From Rhodoligotrophos defluvii (GTDB taxonomy: Bacteria > Pseudomonadota > Alphaproteobacteria > Rhizobiales > Im1), in the NCBI RefSeq assembly GCF_005281615.1, contig NZ_SZZM01000001.1:1291001-1355000 (forward strand): a DNA stretch of 64,000 bases. Direction: 5' to 3'. Position numbers and translations under genes: made by a program. Below the pieces are notes generated by a model. The model had not been told where the DNA came from and did not search any database. It saw only the letters and a list, made by a program, of their open reading frames with translations. Shown here one piece after another: positions 36,899-46,023 of the stretch (within the stretch, counting starts at the first letter, position 1; each line of letters starts with the position of its first letter).

Positions 36899-37978
36899 AT
36901 GCGCATTGCCTTCTACGCGCCGTTGAAGCCGCCCGACCATCCGGTGCCTTCGGGCGACCGGCAGATGGCCCGGCAGCTGATGGATGCTCTGCATTGCGCC
37001 GGCCATGACGTGATCTTGGCCAGCCGCTTTTCAAGCTTCGAGCCCACCGGTCAGCCCGACGCGCAGCAGAGACTCCGGGAGGAGGGCCGGCGCGCGGCGG
37101 ACCAGGCGCTGCACGCGCTGCGCCATGGGGAGGCGCCCGGGTTATGGTTCACCTATCATCCCTATTACAAGGCACCCGACTGGGTCGGCGTGCATGTGGC
37201 CGAAAGCCTCGGCATTCCTTATGTGACCTGCGAAGCGTCCTACGCGCGAAAACGCGAGCAAGGCCCGTTTGCCGAAGCGCAGGCTCAGGTGCGCAGAGGC
37301 TTGGCCCTGGCGACGGTGAATTTCTGCTTCACGCGAGGCGATCGTGAAGGGCTCGAGCCCATCGTCCGGCCTGGTTCCCTGGTGGATTTGCCGCCCTTTA
37401 TCGACGTGCGCCACCTGCCCCCGCCGGACCGCCCCCGAACACCGGAAAGCCCGGCGCGCTTGCTGGCCGTGGCCATGATGCGGTCGCGCGACAAGCTCGA
37501 CAGTTATCGCGCGCTTGCGAAAAGCCTGTTTCTCATCAAGGAGCTGCCCTTTACCCTGACCATTGTCGGCGACGGGCCGGAACGCAACGTGGTCGAGGCG
37601 CTGTTCTCGTTTCTTGGACAGAGAGTGGCCATGACGGGCCAGATTGCCTCGGAGACCATGGCTGAGGTCTACCGGGAGGCGGATCTCTATGTCTGGCCGG
37701 GCTGTGGCGAGGCTTATGGATTGGCCTATCTGGAAGCGCAGGCCATGGGCCTGCCTGTGGTCGCGCAAAGCATCCGCGGTGTGCCGTCGGTCGTCGCCGA
37801 TGGCGTGACGGGAACGCTGACGCGTGCGGGGGATGACGAGGGTTATGCCCGCGCCATCGCCACGCTGATCGAAGACGGCCGCAAGCGCGCGGCAATGGGT
37901 GCGGCCGCGCAAGAATTCGTGCGGGGCAGCCGGACCTTGCAACAGGCCGCGGCGGTGATTGCCGAGGCTTTGCCATGA
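36899..37978 (+). CDS. glycosyltransferase family 4 protein
   Basis: The 359-residue protein begins MRIAFYAPLKPPDHPVPSGDRQMARQL, a GT4 start with the donor loop PSGD, and later has LLAVAMMRSRDKLDSYRALAKSL, FTLTIVGDGPERNVVEALF, and the catalytic/donor segment YVWPGCGEAYGLAYLEAQAMGLPVVAQ with the EX7E-type Glu residues. It should transfer a sugar from an NDP donor in the cytoplasm, retaining configuration. It follows the fused glycosyltransferase by 7 bp and overlaps the next gene by 4 bp, so all belong to one operon. Confidence 0.9.
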   Translation: MRIAFYAPLKPPDHPVPSGDRQMARQLMDALHCAGHDVILASRFSSFEPTGQPDAQQRLREEGRRAADQALHALRHGEAPGLWFTYHPYYKAPDWVGVHVAESLGIPYVTCEASYARKREQGPFAEAQAQVRRGLALATVNFCFTRGDREGLEPIVRPGSLVDLPPFIDVRHLPPPDRPRTPESPARLLAVAMMRSRDKLDSYRALAKSLFLIKELPFTLTIVGDGPERNVVEALFSFLGQRVAMTGQIASETMAEVYREADLYVWPGCGEAYGLAYLEAQAMGLPVVAQSIRGVPSVVADGVTGTLTRAGDDEGYARAIATLIEDGRKRAAMGAAAQEFVRGSRTLQQAAAVIAEALP

Positions 37979-39156
37979 GCCCCGCCGCGCGTCCTGTCCT
38001 GATCTGGGTCACCCATGTGCTGGGCATCGGCCATTATCAGCGCGTCATCACGCTCGCTGCCGCCTTGGCCGGGGCGGGGCTACGGCCCGTGGTGGCCTCG
38101 GGCGGCATGCCGGTGCCCGGCGCGCTGCCGCCGGGCGTTCTGCTGCGGCAGCTGCCGGCCATACGCAGCGCGGATGACGGCTATACCAACCTCGTGGACG
38201 AGAATGGCGAGGTGGCGAGCGAGAACCTGTTCCTGCGCCGCACGGACAGGCTCCTGCGCCTCTATCGCGAACTCGAGCCCGGCGCCATCGTCACCGAGCT
38301 CTACCCCTTCGGCCGCCGCCGCTTCGCCATGGAAGTGGATGCCTTGATCGCCCGCGCTGCGGCGGAACCGGCATGCAACCGGCCGAAAATTGTCTGCTCG
38401 GCGCGGGACATCCTGCAGCCTCCGTCGAGCGCCGAAAAGGAAGCCCTCATCCGTGGCCGGATCGAAGCTTATGATGCCATCCTGGTGCATGGCGACCCGA
38501 ATCTGGTCCGGATCGAGCAATCCCTGCCGCTGATGGCCGAATTTGCCGATCGCATCCGCTACACCGGCTATATGGCGGGCGGGGGCGGCCAGGCGGCTGG
38601 GGCCTGCACGAGCGATGGCACGGACGAGGTGATCGTGTCTGCCGGCGGCGGCGCCGTGGGTCGCGATCTCCTCTTGGCAGCGGCGGCCGCCCGCCCCGAC
38701 ACGGCGGCGAAGGCGCTGACCTGGCGCTTCCTGGTCGGACACAACATGCCGCCCCGGCAAACGGCCATGCTGCGTGAGCAAGCCGGGGGCGACGGCGTGA
38801 TCATAGAGCCGGCCCGGCCGGATTTTCCGGGCCTGCTCAGCCGCGCGCGGCTGTCGATTTCGCAGGCAGGCTACAACACTTGCGTCGACCTTCTTCGGGC
38901 GCGGGTGCCCGCTGTGCTCGTGCCTTATGCCGGTCCCGATGGCGGCGAGATCGAGCAGCCGCTGCGCGCGCGGATCTTTGCCGAGCGCGGCTTCGGGGTG
39001 GCGGTCGATCCCCACGGTCTGACGCCTAGGCGCTTGGCGGACGCGGTCGACCGTGCCCTTGGGCTCAATCCCCGCGATGCAAGTTGCCCCAATCTGGACG
39101 GCGCCGAACAGTCCGCGGCCATCATCCGCGAGATCCTGGGAGAACCCCCCGCGTGA
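37975..39156 (+). CDS. MurG/GT28-like glycosyltransferase
   Basis: The 393-residue protein starts PVLIWVTHVLGIGHYQRVITLAAALAGAG, matching the GxGH loop of COG4671-type predicted glycosyltransferases and the first half of the fused enzyme upstream. The C-terminal half has RFLVGHNMP, LLSRARLSISQAGYNTCVDLLRARVPAVLVPY and GGEIEQPLRARIFAERG, the UDP-sugar-binding layout of GT28. It is coupled by 4-bp overlaps to the GT4 gene upstream and, through GTGA, to the NodB-like gene downstream. Its sugar substrate is unknown. Confidence 0.86.
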   Translation: MSPAARPVLIWVTHVLGIGHYQRVITLAAALAGAGLRPVVASGGMPVPGALPPGVLLRQLPAIRSADDGYTNLVDENGEVASENLFLRRTDRLLRLYRELEPGAIVTELYPFGRRRFAMEVDALIARAAAEPACNRPKIVCSARDILQPPSSAEKEALIRGRIEAYDAILVHGDPNLVRIEQSLPLMAEFADRIRYTGYMAGGGGQAAGACTSDGTDEVIVSAGGGAVGRDLLLAAAAARPDTAAKALTWRFLVGHNMPPRQTAMLREQAGGDGVIIEPARPDFPGLLSRARLSISQAGYNTCVDLLRARVPAVLVPYAGPDGGEIEQPLRARIFAERGFGVAVDPHGLTPRRLADAVDRALGLNPRDASCPNLDGAEQSAAIIREILGEPPA

Positions 39157-39908
39157 CAGCGGCCTTCTCGCCCCTTCTGCAGGAGCTCGACGCTTGGGCC
39201 GCACGCGGGCTCACACCCCGCCTGTGGTTGCGTGACGACGATGCGGTGGCCGATCGGCCGGAGCTCCGGCAGCTGCTTGCCCTGTGCGGGGCGGCGGCCA
39301 TACCGCCGACCCTGGCGGTCATCCCAGCCAAGATCGAAGCCTCCCTGGAGGCCGCTCTTTCTCGCAACACCATGCCGATGCCATCCCTGCTGGTGCATGG
39401 CTATGCTCATGTGAACCACGAAGGACCGAAGGCCAAGAAGGCGGAGCTCGGCACGGCTCGGCCGCTCGCCGAAGTTGCCGCCGACACCGCCAAGGGTCTC
39501 GCCCTGCTGCACGTCGCCTTTCCCAGGGAAGCGCTGCCGGTGCTGGTGCCACCCTGGAACAGGGTGCGGCCGGATCTCGTGCCTCTCCTCCAAGACCAGG
39601 GCTACGAGGGGATCTCGACCTTCGGACCAGCATGCTATGCCGGCCTCGGGATCATAGAGGCCAACACGCATGTGGACTTGATGGACTGGCGCGCGCGGCG
39701 CGGCCGTAGCATTCCGGATGTGATCCGCAACCTCACGCACACTCTACAGCGGCAAAGAGCAGCAGATCCCGCTGAACCCGTCGGAATCCTCACCCACCAC
39801 GCGGTGCATGACGAGGTCGCGTGGTCCTGCCTTGCCGATCTCGCCGATCTCGTTGCGGGGCGCGTGCTTTGGCTATCCGGTCGCGAGGTGTTCTATGCAG
39901 CGCCGTGA
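39153..39908 (+). CDS. polysaccharide deacetylase-like (NodB-fold) protein
   Basis: The 251-residue product starts at a GTG overlapping the previous stop (GTGA). Near the N-terminus RLWLRDDDAVADRPELRQLLALC resembles the Asp-containing first motif of NodB-type deacetylases. LVHGYAHVNHEGPKAKKAELG supplies a His pair as metal ligands, LVPPWNRV occupies the P-W-R motif position, and HHAVHDE supplies a late His. It lacks a signal peptide, so it would act in the cytoplasm, perhaps de-N-acetylating a sugar intermediate made by the adjacent glycosyltransferases (inference). Confidence 0.75.
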   Translation: MTAAFSPLLQELDAWAARGLTPRLWLRDDDAVADRPELRQLLALCGAAAIPPTLAVIPAKIEASLEAALSRNTMPMPSLLVHGYAHVNHEGPKAKKAELGTARPLAEVAADTAKGLALLHVAFPREALPVLVPPWNRVRPDLVPLLQDQGYEGISTFGPACYAGLGIIEANTHVDLMDWRARRGRSIPDVIRNLTHTLQRQRAADPAEPVGILTHHAVHDEVAWSCLADLADLVAGRVLWLSGREVFYAAP

Positions 39909-40458
39909 CCGCTTCTTTGTGATCACCGGTGGCCCCGGTGCGGGCAAGACGACCCTGATTGAGGCACTCGCCGCGAAGGGTTATCACCGCTCCGTTGAGG
40001 CCGGCCGCGGCGTCATCCAACAGCAGACGGCCATCAATGGCCCAGCCCTGCCCTGGAAGGACCGTGCCCTGTTTGCCGAGCTGATGCTGAGCTGGGAGAT
40101 GCGGTCCTACGCGCTGGCGGCCGGTCATACCGGCCCCGTCCTGTTCGACCGTGGCCTTCCCGACATCATCGGCTATTTGCGGTTGGAAGGCTTGGCTGTT
40201 CCCGCGCATGTCCATGAGGCGGCGCAATGTTTTCGCTATCATCCGACCGTCTTGATCGCGCCGCCCTGGGAAGCAATCTTCACCCAGGACGAGGAACGCA
40301 AGCAGACCTTCGAGGAGGCTTGCAGAACCTATGAAAACATGCGCAGGGTTTATGCGGATTACGGCTACGATTTGGTTCCTCTGCCACTGGCGCCCGTCGA
40401 GGACCGGGTCGCCTTCGTCGAGGGCCATCTGGAGCGGCACCTATTCTCTTTTTCGTGA
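39895..40458 (+). CDS. AAA/P-loop ATPase of the predicted ATPase/kinase type (AAA_28-like)
   Basis: The 187-residue protein begins with FVITGGPGAGKTTLIEALAAKGY, a Walker A at residues about 10-19, followed by VEAGRGVIQQQ and VLFDRGLPDIIGYLRLEG. This resembles small bacterial P-loop proteins of the AAA_28 group, which look like nucleoside or metabolite kinases. Start 39895 overlaps the previous gene by 14 bp. As the fifth gene of the glycan operon it might phosphorylate a sugar or nucleotide; no substrate can be named. Confidence 0.82.
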   Translation: MQRRDRFFVITGGPGAGKTTLIEALAAKGYHRSVEAGRGVIQQQTAINGPALPWKDRALFAELMLSWEMRSYALAAGHTGPVLFDRGLPDIIGYLRLEGLAVPAHVHEAAQCFRYHPTVLIAPPWEAIFTQDEERKQTFEEACRTYENMRRVYADYGYDLVPLPLAPVEDRVAFVEGHLERHLFSFS

Positions 40459-40528
40459 AAAGCGCCTTGATCCCGCGCCTCGGCTGTGCGGATGATGGTA
40501 TGGGCGGACCTGGGAAGGTCGGGGAGGC

Positions 40529-41092
40529 ATGGCAGTATCCGAGGTGAACACTCGCCTGGCGGCGAGCGGGCAAGCAGGGCTGCGAGCGCGCCGGGACCAG
40601 AGCTTCCGGCCACCGGCCGCAACCGCTTTCACCGCCATTGGCCGGGCGCTCGCCGGCATTGCGCTCACCGGCGGGCTTGCCGCGATCACGACACCCGGCC
40701 CGTGGGGCGCCGCCATCCTGGGCGGCATGGCTGTGCTGTTTGCGGCATACGCCGCACGGACCCTTGCGCGTCATATGGCCGTAATCACCATCAGCGACGA
40801 CGGAATAACCGTCGCGGGTTTGGTCCGGCGGCACATCCGCTGGAGCGAACTCGGCAGCGTTTCGCTGCGCTATTTCTCCACGCGGCGGGATGGGGAGAAC
40901 GGCTGGATGGATCTCGTGCTGCGATCGGGAACGACCCGCCTTGCCATCGAGAGCGAGCACCCCGCCTTCGCGCCTGCGGCGCGCCATGCCCTGTCCGCAG
41001 CGGCGAGGGCCCGTCTCGCCTTGAGCGCCGCGACCATGGCCAACGCGCGAGCGCTTGGCATCGAACCGGACGGCGGTAGGTCACGGCCATGA
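40529..41092 (+). CDS. small membrane protein with two predicted helices and a PH-like tail (hypothetical)
   Basis: The family is not recognised by name. The 187-residue protein has a polar N-terminus, two hydrophobic segments (about residues 36-56, ALAGIALTGGLAAI, and 60-80, WGAAILGGMAVLFAAYAA), and a C-terminal part with MAVITISDDGITVAGLVRRHIRWSELGSVSLRYF, like the PH-type fold found after two helices in many bacterial membrane proteins. It is followed by the peptide ABC transporter genes with a 4-bp overlap and preceded by the ATPase with a 70-bp gap, so it could belong to either transcription unit. Confidence 0.75.
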   Translation: MAVSEVNTRLAASGQAGLRARRDQSFRPPAATAFTAIGRALAGIALTGGLAAITTPGPWGAAILGGMAVLFAAYAARTLARHMAVITISDDGITVAGLVRRHIRWSELGSVSLRYFSTRRDGENGWMDLVLRSGTTRLAIESEHPAFAPAARHALSAAARARLALSAATMANARALGIEPDGGRSRP

Positions 41093-42999
41093 GCACCGCG
41101 TTGCTGTCGATCAGGAACCTGGTCGTCGACTTTCTTACCATGGCGGGCTCCGTGCGGGCCGTCGACGGCGTATCCTTCGACATTCCTCAGGCGCGCACAT
41201 TGGCCCTGGTCGGCGAATCCGGCTCGGGAAAGACGGTGATCAGCCAGGCCATCCTGCGCATTCTGCCCAGGGTTGCGCGGATCAAATCCGGCTCCATCAT
41301 CTTCCGCGATCCCAAGCTCGCCGGAACCAACAAGGCAGAGCTCGATCTCGCCCGTTTTCCTGCGGATTCCGATCAGATGCGGAACATTCGCGGCGGCCGG
41401 ATTTCCATCATCTTTCAGGAGCCCATGGCCTCTCTTTCGCCGCTCCACACGATCGGCGATCAGATCGGCGAGGCCCATCAGCTGCATATGGGATCCTCCC
41501 GGCAGGAGGCGCGCGAGGCGACCATCCGCATGCTCAAGCTGGTCGGCTTCGCCAACCCGGAAAGGGGGGTGGACACCTATCCCTTCGAGCTGTCGGGCGG
41601 CATGCGCCAGCGCGCCATGATCGCCATGGCGCTCATCTGCCGGCCCGCGCTGCTCATCGCGGACGAGCCGACCACCGCACTCGATGTGACCGTCCAGGCG
41701 CAGATCTTGAAGCTCATCAAGGATCTCCAGCACGAATTCCATATGGCTGTGCTGATGATCACCCATGATCTCGGCATCGTCGCCAACCTCGCCGACGAGG
41801 TGGTGGTGCTCTATCGCGGCCGCATTGTGGAAGCAGGCTCAACCGAGGTCATTTTCCGCGATCCGCAGCACCCCTATCTTAAGGCGCTGCTCAATGCCGT
41901 GCCGCGCTTCGACATGCGGCCGGACGAACGGCTCAAGGCGCTCCGCGAGGTGAAGCCGGTCGCTGGCGGCTATTTTGCCGAATGCACCACGCCGGCCCAT
42001 TCGGGCGCCCCGCTGCTCGAGGTGTCGGGCTTGCGAAAGGCCTTCGCTTTGCGAAAGGGCAGCATGTTCAAGCCGGGCGGCACGCAGGCCGCGCTCGCCC
42101 TGCGCGACGTGAGCTTCACCGTTCATGCCGGCGAGAGCGTCGGCCTCGTGGGCGAGTCCGGTTGCGGCAAGACCACCACCGCCAAGATCATCGTGCGCGC
42201 GGTCACGCCGGACGCCGGTCAGGTGCAGTTCCGCCTGAACGGTGCCATGCGGGACGTACCCGCGTTGGAAGGCGAGGCGCTCAGCGCCTATCGCCGCGCG
42301 GTGCAGGTGGTCTTCCAGGATCCCTTCTCCTCGCTCAATCCGCGCATGACGGTGCTGGACCTGATCACCGAGCCCCTGGTGATCCATAACATCGGCAGCA
42401 ACGAGGAACGCCGGGAGATCGCCAAGGAGCTGATGCAGCTGGTCGGCCTCGACCCCCGCTTCCTCGGCCGCTATCCCCATTCCTTCTCGGGCGGGCAGCG
42501 CCAGCGTATCGGCATAGCCCGCGCCTTGGCGCTCAAGCCGAACCTGTTGATCTGCGACGAGCCCGTCTCGGCCCTGGATGTGTCGGTGCAGGCGCAGATT
42601 CTCAACCTGCTCAAGGACCTGCAGGCAAAGCTCGGCCTTTCCTATCTCTTCATCAGCCACAATCTCGCGGTGGTGGACTACATGGCCGAGCGCATCCTGG
42701 TCATGTGCCGCGGCATGATTGTTGAAGAAGCCCCGCGCGAACAGTTCCGCGAGCGGGCGCAGCACCCTTATACGCGCGCCCTGCTGGCGGCCGTGCCGGA
42801 ACCGGATCTCGACCATCCGATGGATCTCGACATGCTGATGAGCGGCTCGACGTCCGATCCGCAGGCCTGGCCCGAGCCGTACCGGATCTTGCCGGAAACG
42901 GAACTGAAGCGGACGGAGATCGCGCCGGGACATTTCGTGCTCTATGGGGAAACCGAGGCCCGCGCTGACCTTGAGCCGTGGCAAGAGGCCTTCGCATGA
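41089..42999 (+). CDS. oligopeptide-type ABC transporter, fused double ATP-binding protein
   Basis: The 636-residue protein carries two complete ABC domains. NBD1 has Walker [12 protein letters not shown], signature [13 protein letters not shown] and Walker [13 protein letters not shown]. After an OppD-type tail ([13 protein letters not shown]), NBD2 has [27 protein letters not shown] and [12 protein letters not shown]. This is the DppD-DppF or YejF arrangement in one chain and powers peptide import. All catalytic motifs are intact, unlike the ABC-like protein at 30058-32784. It is the first gene of a four-gene importer and overlaps the binding protein gene by 4 bp. Confidence 0.94.
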   Translation: MSTALLSIRNLVVDFLTMAGSVRAVDGVSFDIPQARTLALVGESGSGKTVISQAILRILPRVARIKSGSIIFRDPKLAGTNKAELDLARFPADSDQMRNIRGGRISIIFQEPMASLSPLHTIGDQIGEAHQLHMGSSRQEAREATIRMLKLVGFANPERGVDTYPFELSGGMRQRAMIAMALICRPALLIADEPTTALDVTVQAQILKLIKDLQHEFHMAVLMITHDLGIVANLADEVVVLYRGRIVEAGSTEVIFRDPQHPYLKALLNAVPRFDMRPDERLKALREVKPVAGGYFAECTTPAHSGAPLLEVSGLRKAFALRKGSMFKPGGTQAALALRDVSFTVHAGESVGLVGESGCGKTTTAKIIVRAVTPDAGQVQFRLNGAMRDVPALEGEALSAYRRAVQVVFQDPFSSLNPRMTVLDLITEPLVIHNIGSNEERREIAKELMQLVGLDPRFLGRYPHSFSGGQRQRIGIARALALKPNLLICDEPVSALDVSVQAQILNLLKDLQAKLGLSYLFISHNLAVVDYMAERILVMCRGMIVEEAPREQFRERAQHPYTRALLAAVPEPDLDHPMDLDMLMSGSTSDPQAWPEPYRILPETELKRTEIAPGHFVLYGETEARADLEPWQEAFA

Positions 43000-44939
43000 G
43001 CGCCGGCATCGCCCTGTTTCTCGTCCGCCGCCTCCGCATCGCCGGCCTCACGGGCCTGGCCTTGCTTCTGCTGGCCTGCGGCGAGATCCGTGCCCAGGCC
43101 CTGCCCAAGCTCGTCGAAACACCAAGCCTCGAAGCCAGCGTGAAGGCGGGGCTCCTGCCGCCCGTCGACCAGCGCGTGCCCGAGGAGCCGTTGATCGTCG
43201 ATCTGCCTGCGCAAGGGCTGGAGATCGGGCGGCATGGCGGCTCCCTTCGCACCCTGATCGACAGGCCGAAATCCATCCGCTACATGGCCGTTTGGGGTTA
43301 TGCGCGGCTCGTGGGCTACACGCCCGAGCTCGAGCTCGTGCCGGACATTCTCAAGGACGTTAAGGTGGAGAACGGCAACCGGGTCTTCACCTTCACCTTG
43401 AGGCGTGGCCACAAGTGGTCCGACGGCCATCCCTTCACCTCCGAGGATTTCCGCTACTACTGGGAAGATGTCGCCAACAACCCGAGCCTGTCGCCCGGTG
43501 GTCCGCCCACGAGCTTGGTGATCAAGGGCGAAGCGCCGAAATTCGAGGTCATCGACGAGGTGACCGTCCGCTATTCCTGGAGCCGTCCCAACCCAACCTT
43601 CCTCCAGGAGCTCGCCCGGGCGCGGCCGACCTATATCTACATGCCCGCCCATTACATGAGGCAGTTCCACGAGAAATACGCCGATCCCGATCAGCTCGCG
43701 CGCATGGTGGCCGCCGAGCGCGTGACCGACTGGGCCGCGCTGCACAACCGGCGCGAGACGATGTATGATTTCGACAATATAGAGCTGCCGACATTGGAGC
43801 CTTGGCACAACATCACGCTGGGGCCGACCACTCGCTTCATCATGCGGCGCAATCCCTATTTTCACCGCATCGACACGCGTGGCCAGCAGCTGCCCTATGT
43901 GGACGAGGTCATTATGGACGTTGCCTCGCCGCGCCTGATCCCCGCCAAGGTCGCGGCAGGCGAGAGCGACCTGCAGGCCCGTGGCCTGAACTTTTCCGAC
44001 CTCGCCGTGCTGAAGCGCAACGAGAAGCGGTCAGGCTATCACGTGGAGCTGTGGCCGAGCGGCAAAGGCGCCCAGTTCGCCCTCTATCCCGATCTCAACT
44101 ATGCGGACCCGGTATGGCGCAAACTGTTCCGCAATCCCTCGTTCCGCCGGGCGCTGTCGATCTCGATCGACCGCTATCTGATCAGCCGCACCCTCTATCT
44201 CGGACTGGCCAAGCCTGCGAGCAATTTCGTGCTGGAGCGCAGTCCGCTTTACGACAAGGAGCTTGCCGGCCTCTGGACCCAGTATTCGCCTGAGAAGGCC
44301 AATGCACTGCTGGACGAGATCGGTCTCACCGAGCGCGATTCGAGCGGCTACCGCTTGCTGCCTGATGGGCGACGGGCGGAGATCGTGGTGGAGACCGCGG
44401 GCGAGGACCCGGAGGAGGTGGATATCCTGCAGCTCATCGCCGAGGATTGGGCCAAGATCGGCATCCGCCTCCTGATCAAGCCCTCCATGCGCGATGCCCT
44501 GCGCGAGCGCGCCTATACCGGGCAGGTGATGATGACCACCTGGTCCGGCTGGGACAACGGCGTGCCGACACCGGACATGATGCCGGACGAGCTTGCGCCG
44601 ACCCATCAGGACAACCTCGCCTGGCCCAAATGGGGCGAGTACTACGAGACGAAGGGCAAGTCCGGCGAGGCCCCCGATGTGGAGGAGGCCAAAGAGCTCA
44701 TCGCCCTCTACAAGCAATGGTTCGATGCGACCGATAGCGAGCAGCGCGCCGAGATCTGGCGCCGCATGCTGAAGATCAACGCGGAGCAGCAGTTCGTTAT
44801 CGGCGTCGTTGCCGGCGTACCGCAGCCGGTCGTCGTCTCCAACAAGCTGCGCAACGTGCCGAAGGACGCTTTCTATGGCTGGGACCCTGGGGCGCAGTTC
44901 GGCATCTATCATCCCGATCAGTTCTGGTTCGCCCAATGA
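42996..44939 (+). CDS. ABC transporter periplasmic substrate-binding protein, family 5 (peptide type)
   Basis: The 647-residue protein has an N-terminal export signal (RRLRIAGLTGLALLLLACG); the LLAC could be a lipobox, or cleavage could follow AQA. Family 5 features include GGSLRTLIDRPKSIRYM, FTFTLRRGHKWSDGHPFTSEDFRYYWED, and FRRALSISIDRYLI. It captures peptides or related compounds for the adjacent importer. It overlaps the ATPase gene by 4 bp (ATGA) and is followed by the permeases after 58 bp. At 647 residues it is longer than E. coli DppA or OppA (about 540), like many alphaproteobacterial members. Confidence 0.92.
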   Translation: MSAGIALFLVRRLRIAGLTGLALLLLACGEIRAQALPKLVETPSLEASVKAGLLPPVDQRVPEEPLIVDLPAQGLEIGRHGGSLRTLIDRPKSIRYMAVWGYARLVGYTPELELVPDILKDVKVENGNRVFTFTLRRGHKWSDGHPFTSEDFRYYWEDVANNPSLSPGGPPTSLVIKGEAPKFEVIDEVTVRYSWSRPNPTFLQELARARPTYIYMPAHYMRQFHEKYADPDQLARMVAAERVTDWAALHNRRETMYDFDNIELPTLEPWHNITLGPTTRFIMRRNPYFHRIDTRGQQLPYVDEVIMDVASPRLIPAKVAAGESDLQARGLNFSDLAVLKRNEKRSGYHVELWPSGKGAQFALYPDLNYADPVWRKLFRNPSFRRALSISIDRYLISRTLYLGLAKPASNFVLERSPLYDKELAGLWTQYSPEKANALLDEIGLTERDSSGYRLLPDGRRAEIVVETAGEDPEEVDILQLIAEDWAKIGIRLLIKPSMRDALRERAYTGQVMMTTWSGWDNGVPTPDMMPDELAPTHQDNLAWPKWGEYYETKGKSGEAPDVEEAKELIALYKQWFDATDSEQRAEIWRRMLKINAEQQFVIGVVAGVPQPVVVSNKLRNVPKDAFYGWDPGAQFGIYHPDQFWFAQ

Positions 44940-44997
44940 AGCAACGCTCGGCCCATAACCCTCTCGGGGCAAAGGCGCGCGGAGGCGCAAAGCGCTG

Positions 44998-46023
44998 ATG
45001 CTTCGCTATATCGTGCAGCGCCTGCTGGTGATGGTGCCCACCCTGATTGTAATCAGCTTGCTGATGTTCGTGATCATCCAGCTGCCGCCGGGCGACTATT
45101 TGTCGAACCAGATCGCCGAACTGAAGGCGCGGGGCGAGGCGGCGGGCCTCGAGAAGCTGGAATTCCTCAGGAAGGAATACGGCTTCGACGAGCCCTGGTA
45201 TGTCCAGTATGGCCGCTGGGTCGGATTCCTGCCCGGGGCCCATGGCTTCAACGGCCTCTTGCAGGGCAACTGGGGCTGGTCCTTCGAGCATCAGAAGCCG
45301 GTGAGCGAGGTGGTCGGCGACGGCCTGCTCCTGACCGTCATCCTCAATGCCGCCGTCGTTCTGTTCATCTATATCGTCTCGTTCCCGATTGGGATGTATT
45401 CGGCCACCCGGCAGTATTCCTTGGGGGACTATGGCTTCACTTTCCTCGGCTATCTCGGGCTGGCCACGCCGAACTTCCTGCTCGGTCTGGCGATGCTCTA
45501 TTTCTTCAACGTCTGGTTCGGCATATCCGTGGGTGGGCTGATGGACCCGAACTATATCGGCCAGCCCTGGAGCTGGGGCAAGGTGGGCTCCGTGCTTGCC
45601 CACCTGATCGTGCCGGTGGTGGTCATCGGCACCACGGGCACCGCCGCGATGATCCGGCGCCTGCGCGCCAACCTGCTGGACGAGCTGCACAAGCAATATG
45701 TCACCACCGCCCGCGCCAAGGGCCTCAGCGAAACGCGACTCTTGTGGAAATACCCGCTGCGCATGGCGCTCAACCCCTTCGTCTCCGATATCGGCAATCT
45801 GCTGCCCAGCCTGGTGTCCGGTTCGGTCATCGTGTCGGTGGTTTTGAACCTGCCGACCATCGGCCCGGTGCTCCTCGACAGCCTGACCAGCCAGGATCAA
45901 TACCTCGCGGGCTTCATCCTGCTGTTCGTGACGGTGCTGACGCTGATGGGCATGCTCGTATCAGACTTGCTGCTGGCCGCGCTTGATCCGCGCATCCGGT
46001 TCGGCGGCGAGGTACGCAAATGA
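44998..46023 (+). CDS. ABC transporter permease, peptide type (DppB-like)
   Basis: The 341-residue protein has about six membrane helices and starts MLRYIVQRLLVMVPTLIVISLLMFVIIQLPPGDYLS, the typical DppB/OppB N-terminus. The cytoplasmic EAA loop YVTTARAKGLSETRLLWKYPLRMALNP contacts the ATPase. It forms the channel with the next gene, which it overlaps by 4 bp. Confidence 0.93.
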   Translation: MLRYIVQRLLVMVPTLIVISLLMFVIIQLPPGDYLSNQIAELKARGEAAGLEKLEFLRKEYGFDEPWYVQYGRWVGFLPGAHGFNGLLQGNWGWSFEHQKPVSEVVGDGLLLTVILNAAVVLFIYIVSFPIGMYSATRQYSLGDYGFTFLGYLGLATPNFLLGLAMLYFFNVWFGISVGGLMDPNYIGQPWSWGKVGSVLAHLIVPVVVIGTTGTAAMIRRLRANLLDELHKQYVTTARAKGLSETRLLWKYPLRMALNPFVSDIGNLLPSLVSGSVIVSVVLNLPTIGPVLLDSLTSQDQYLAGFILLFVTVLTLMGMLVSDLLLAALDPRIRFGGEVRK

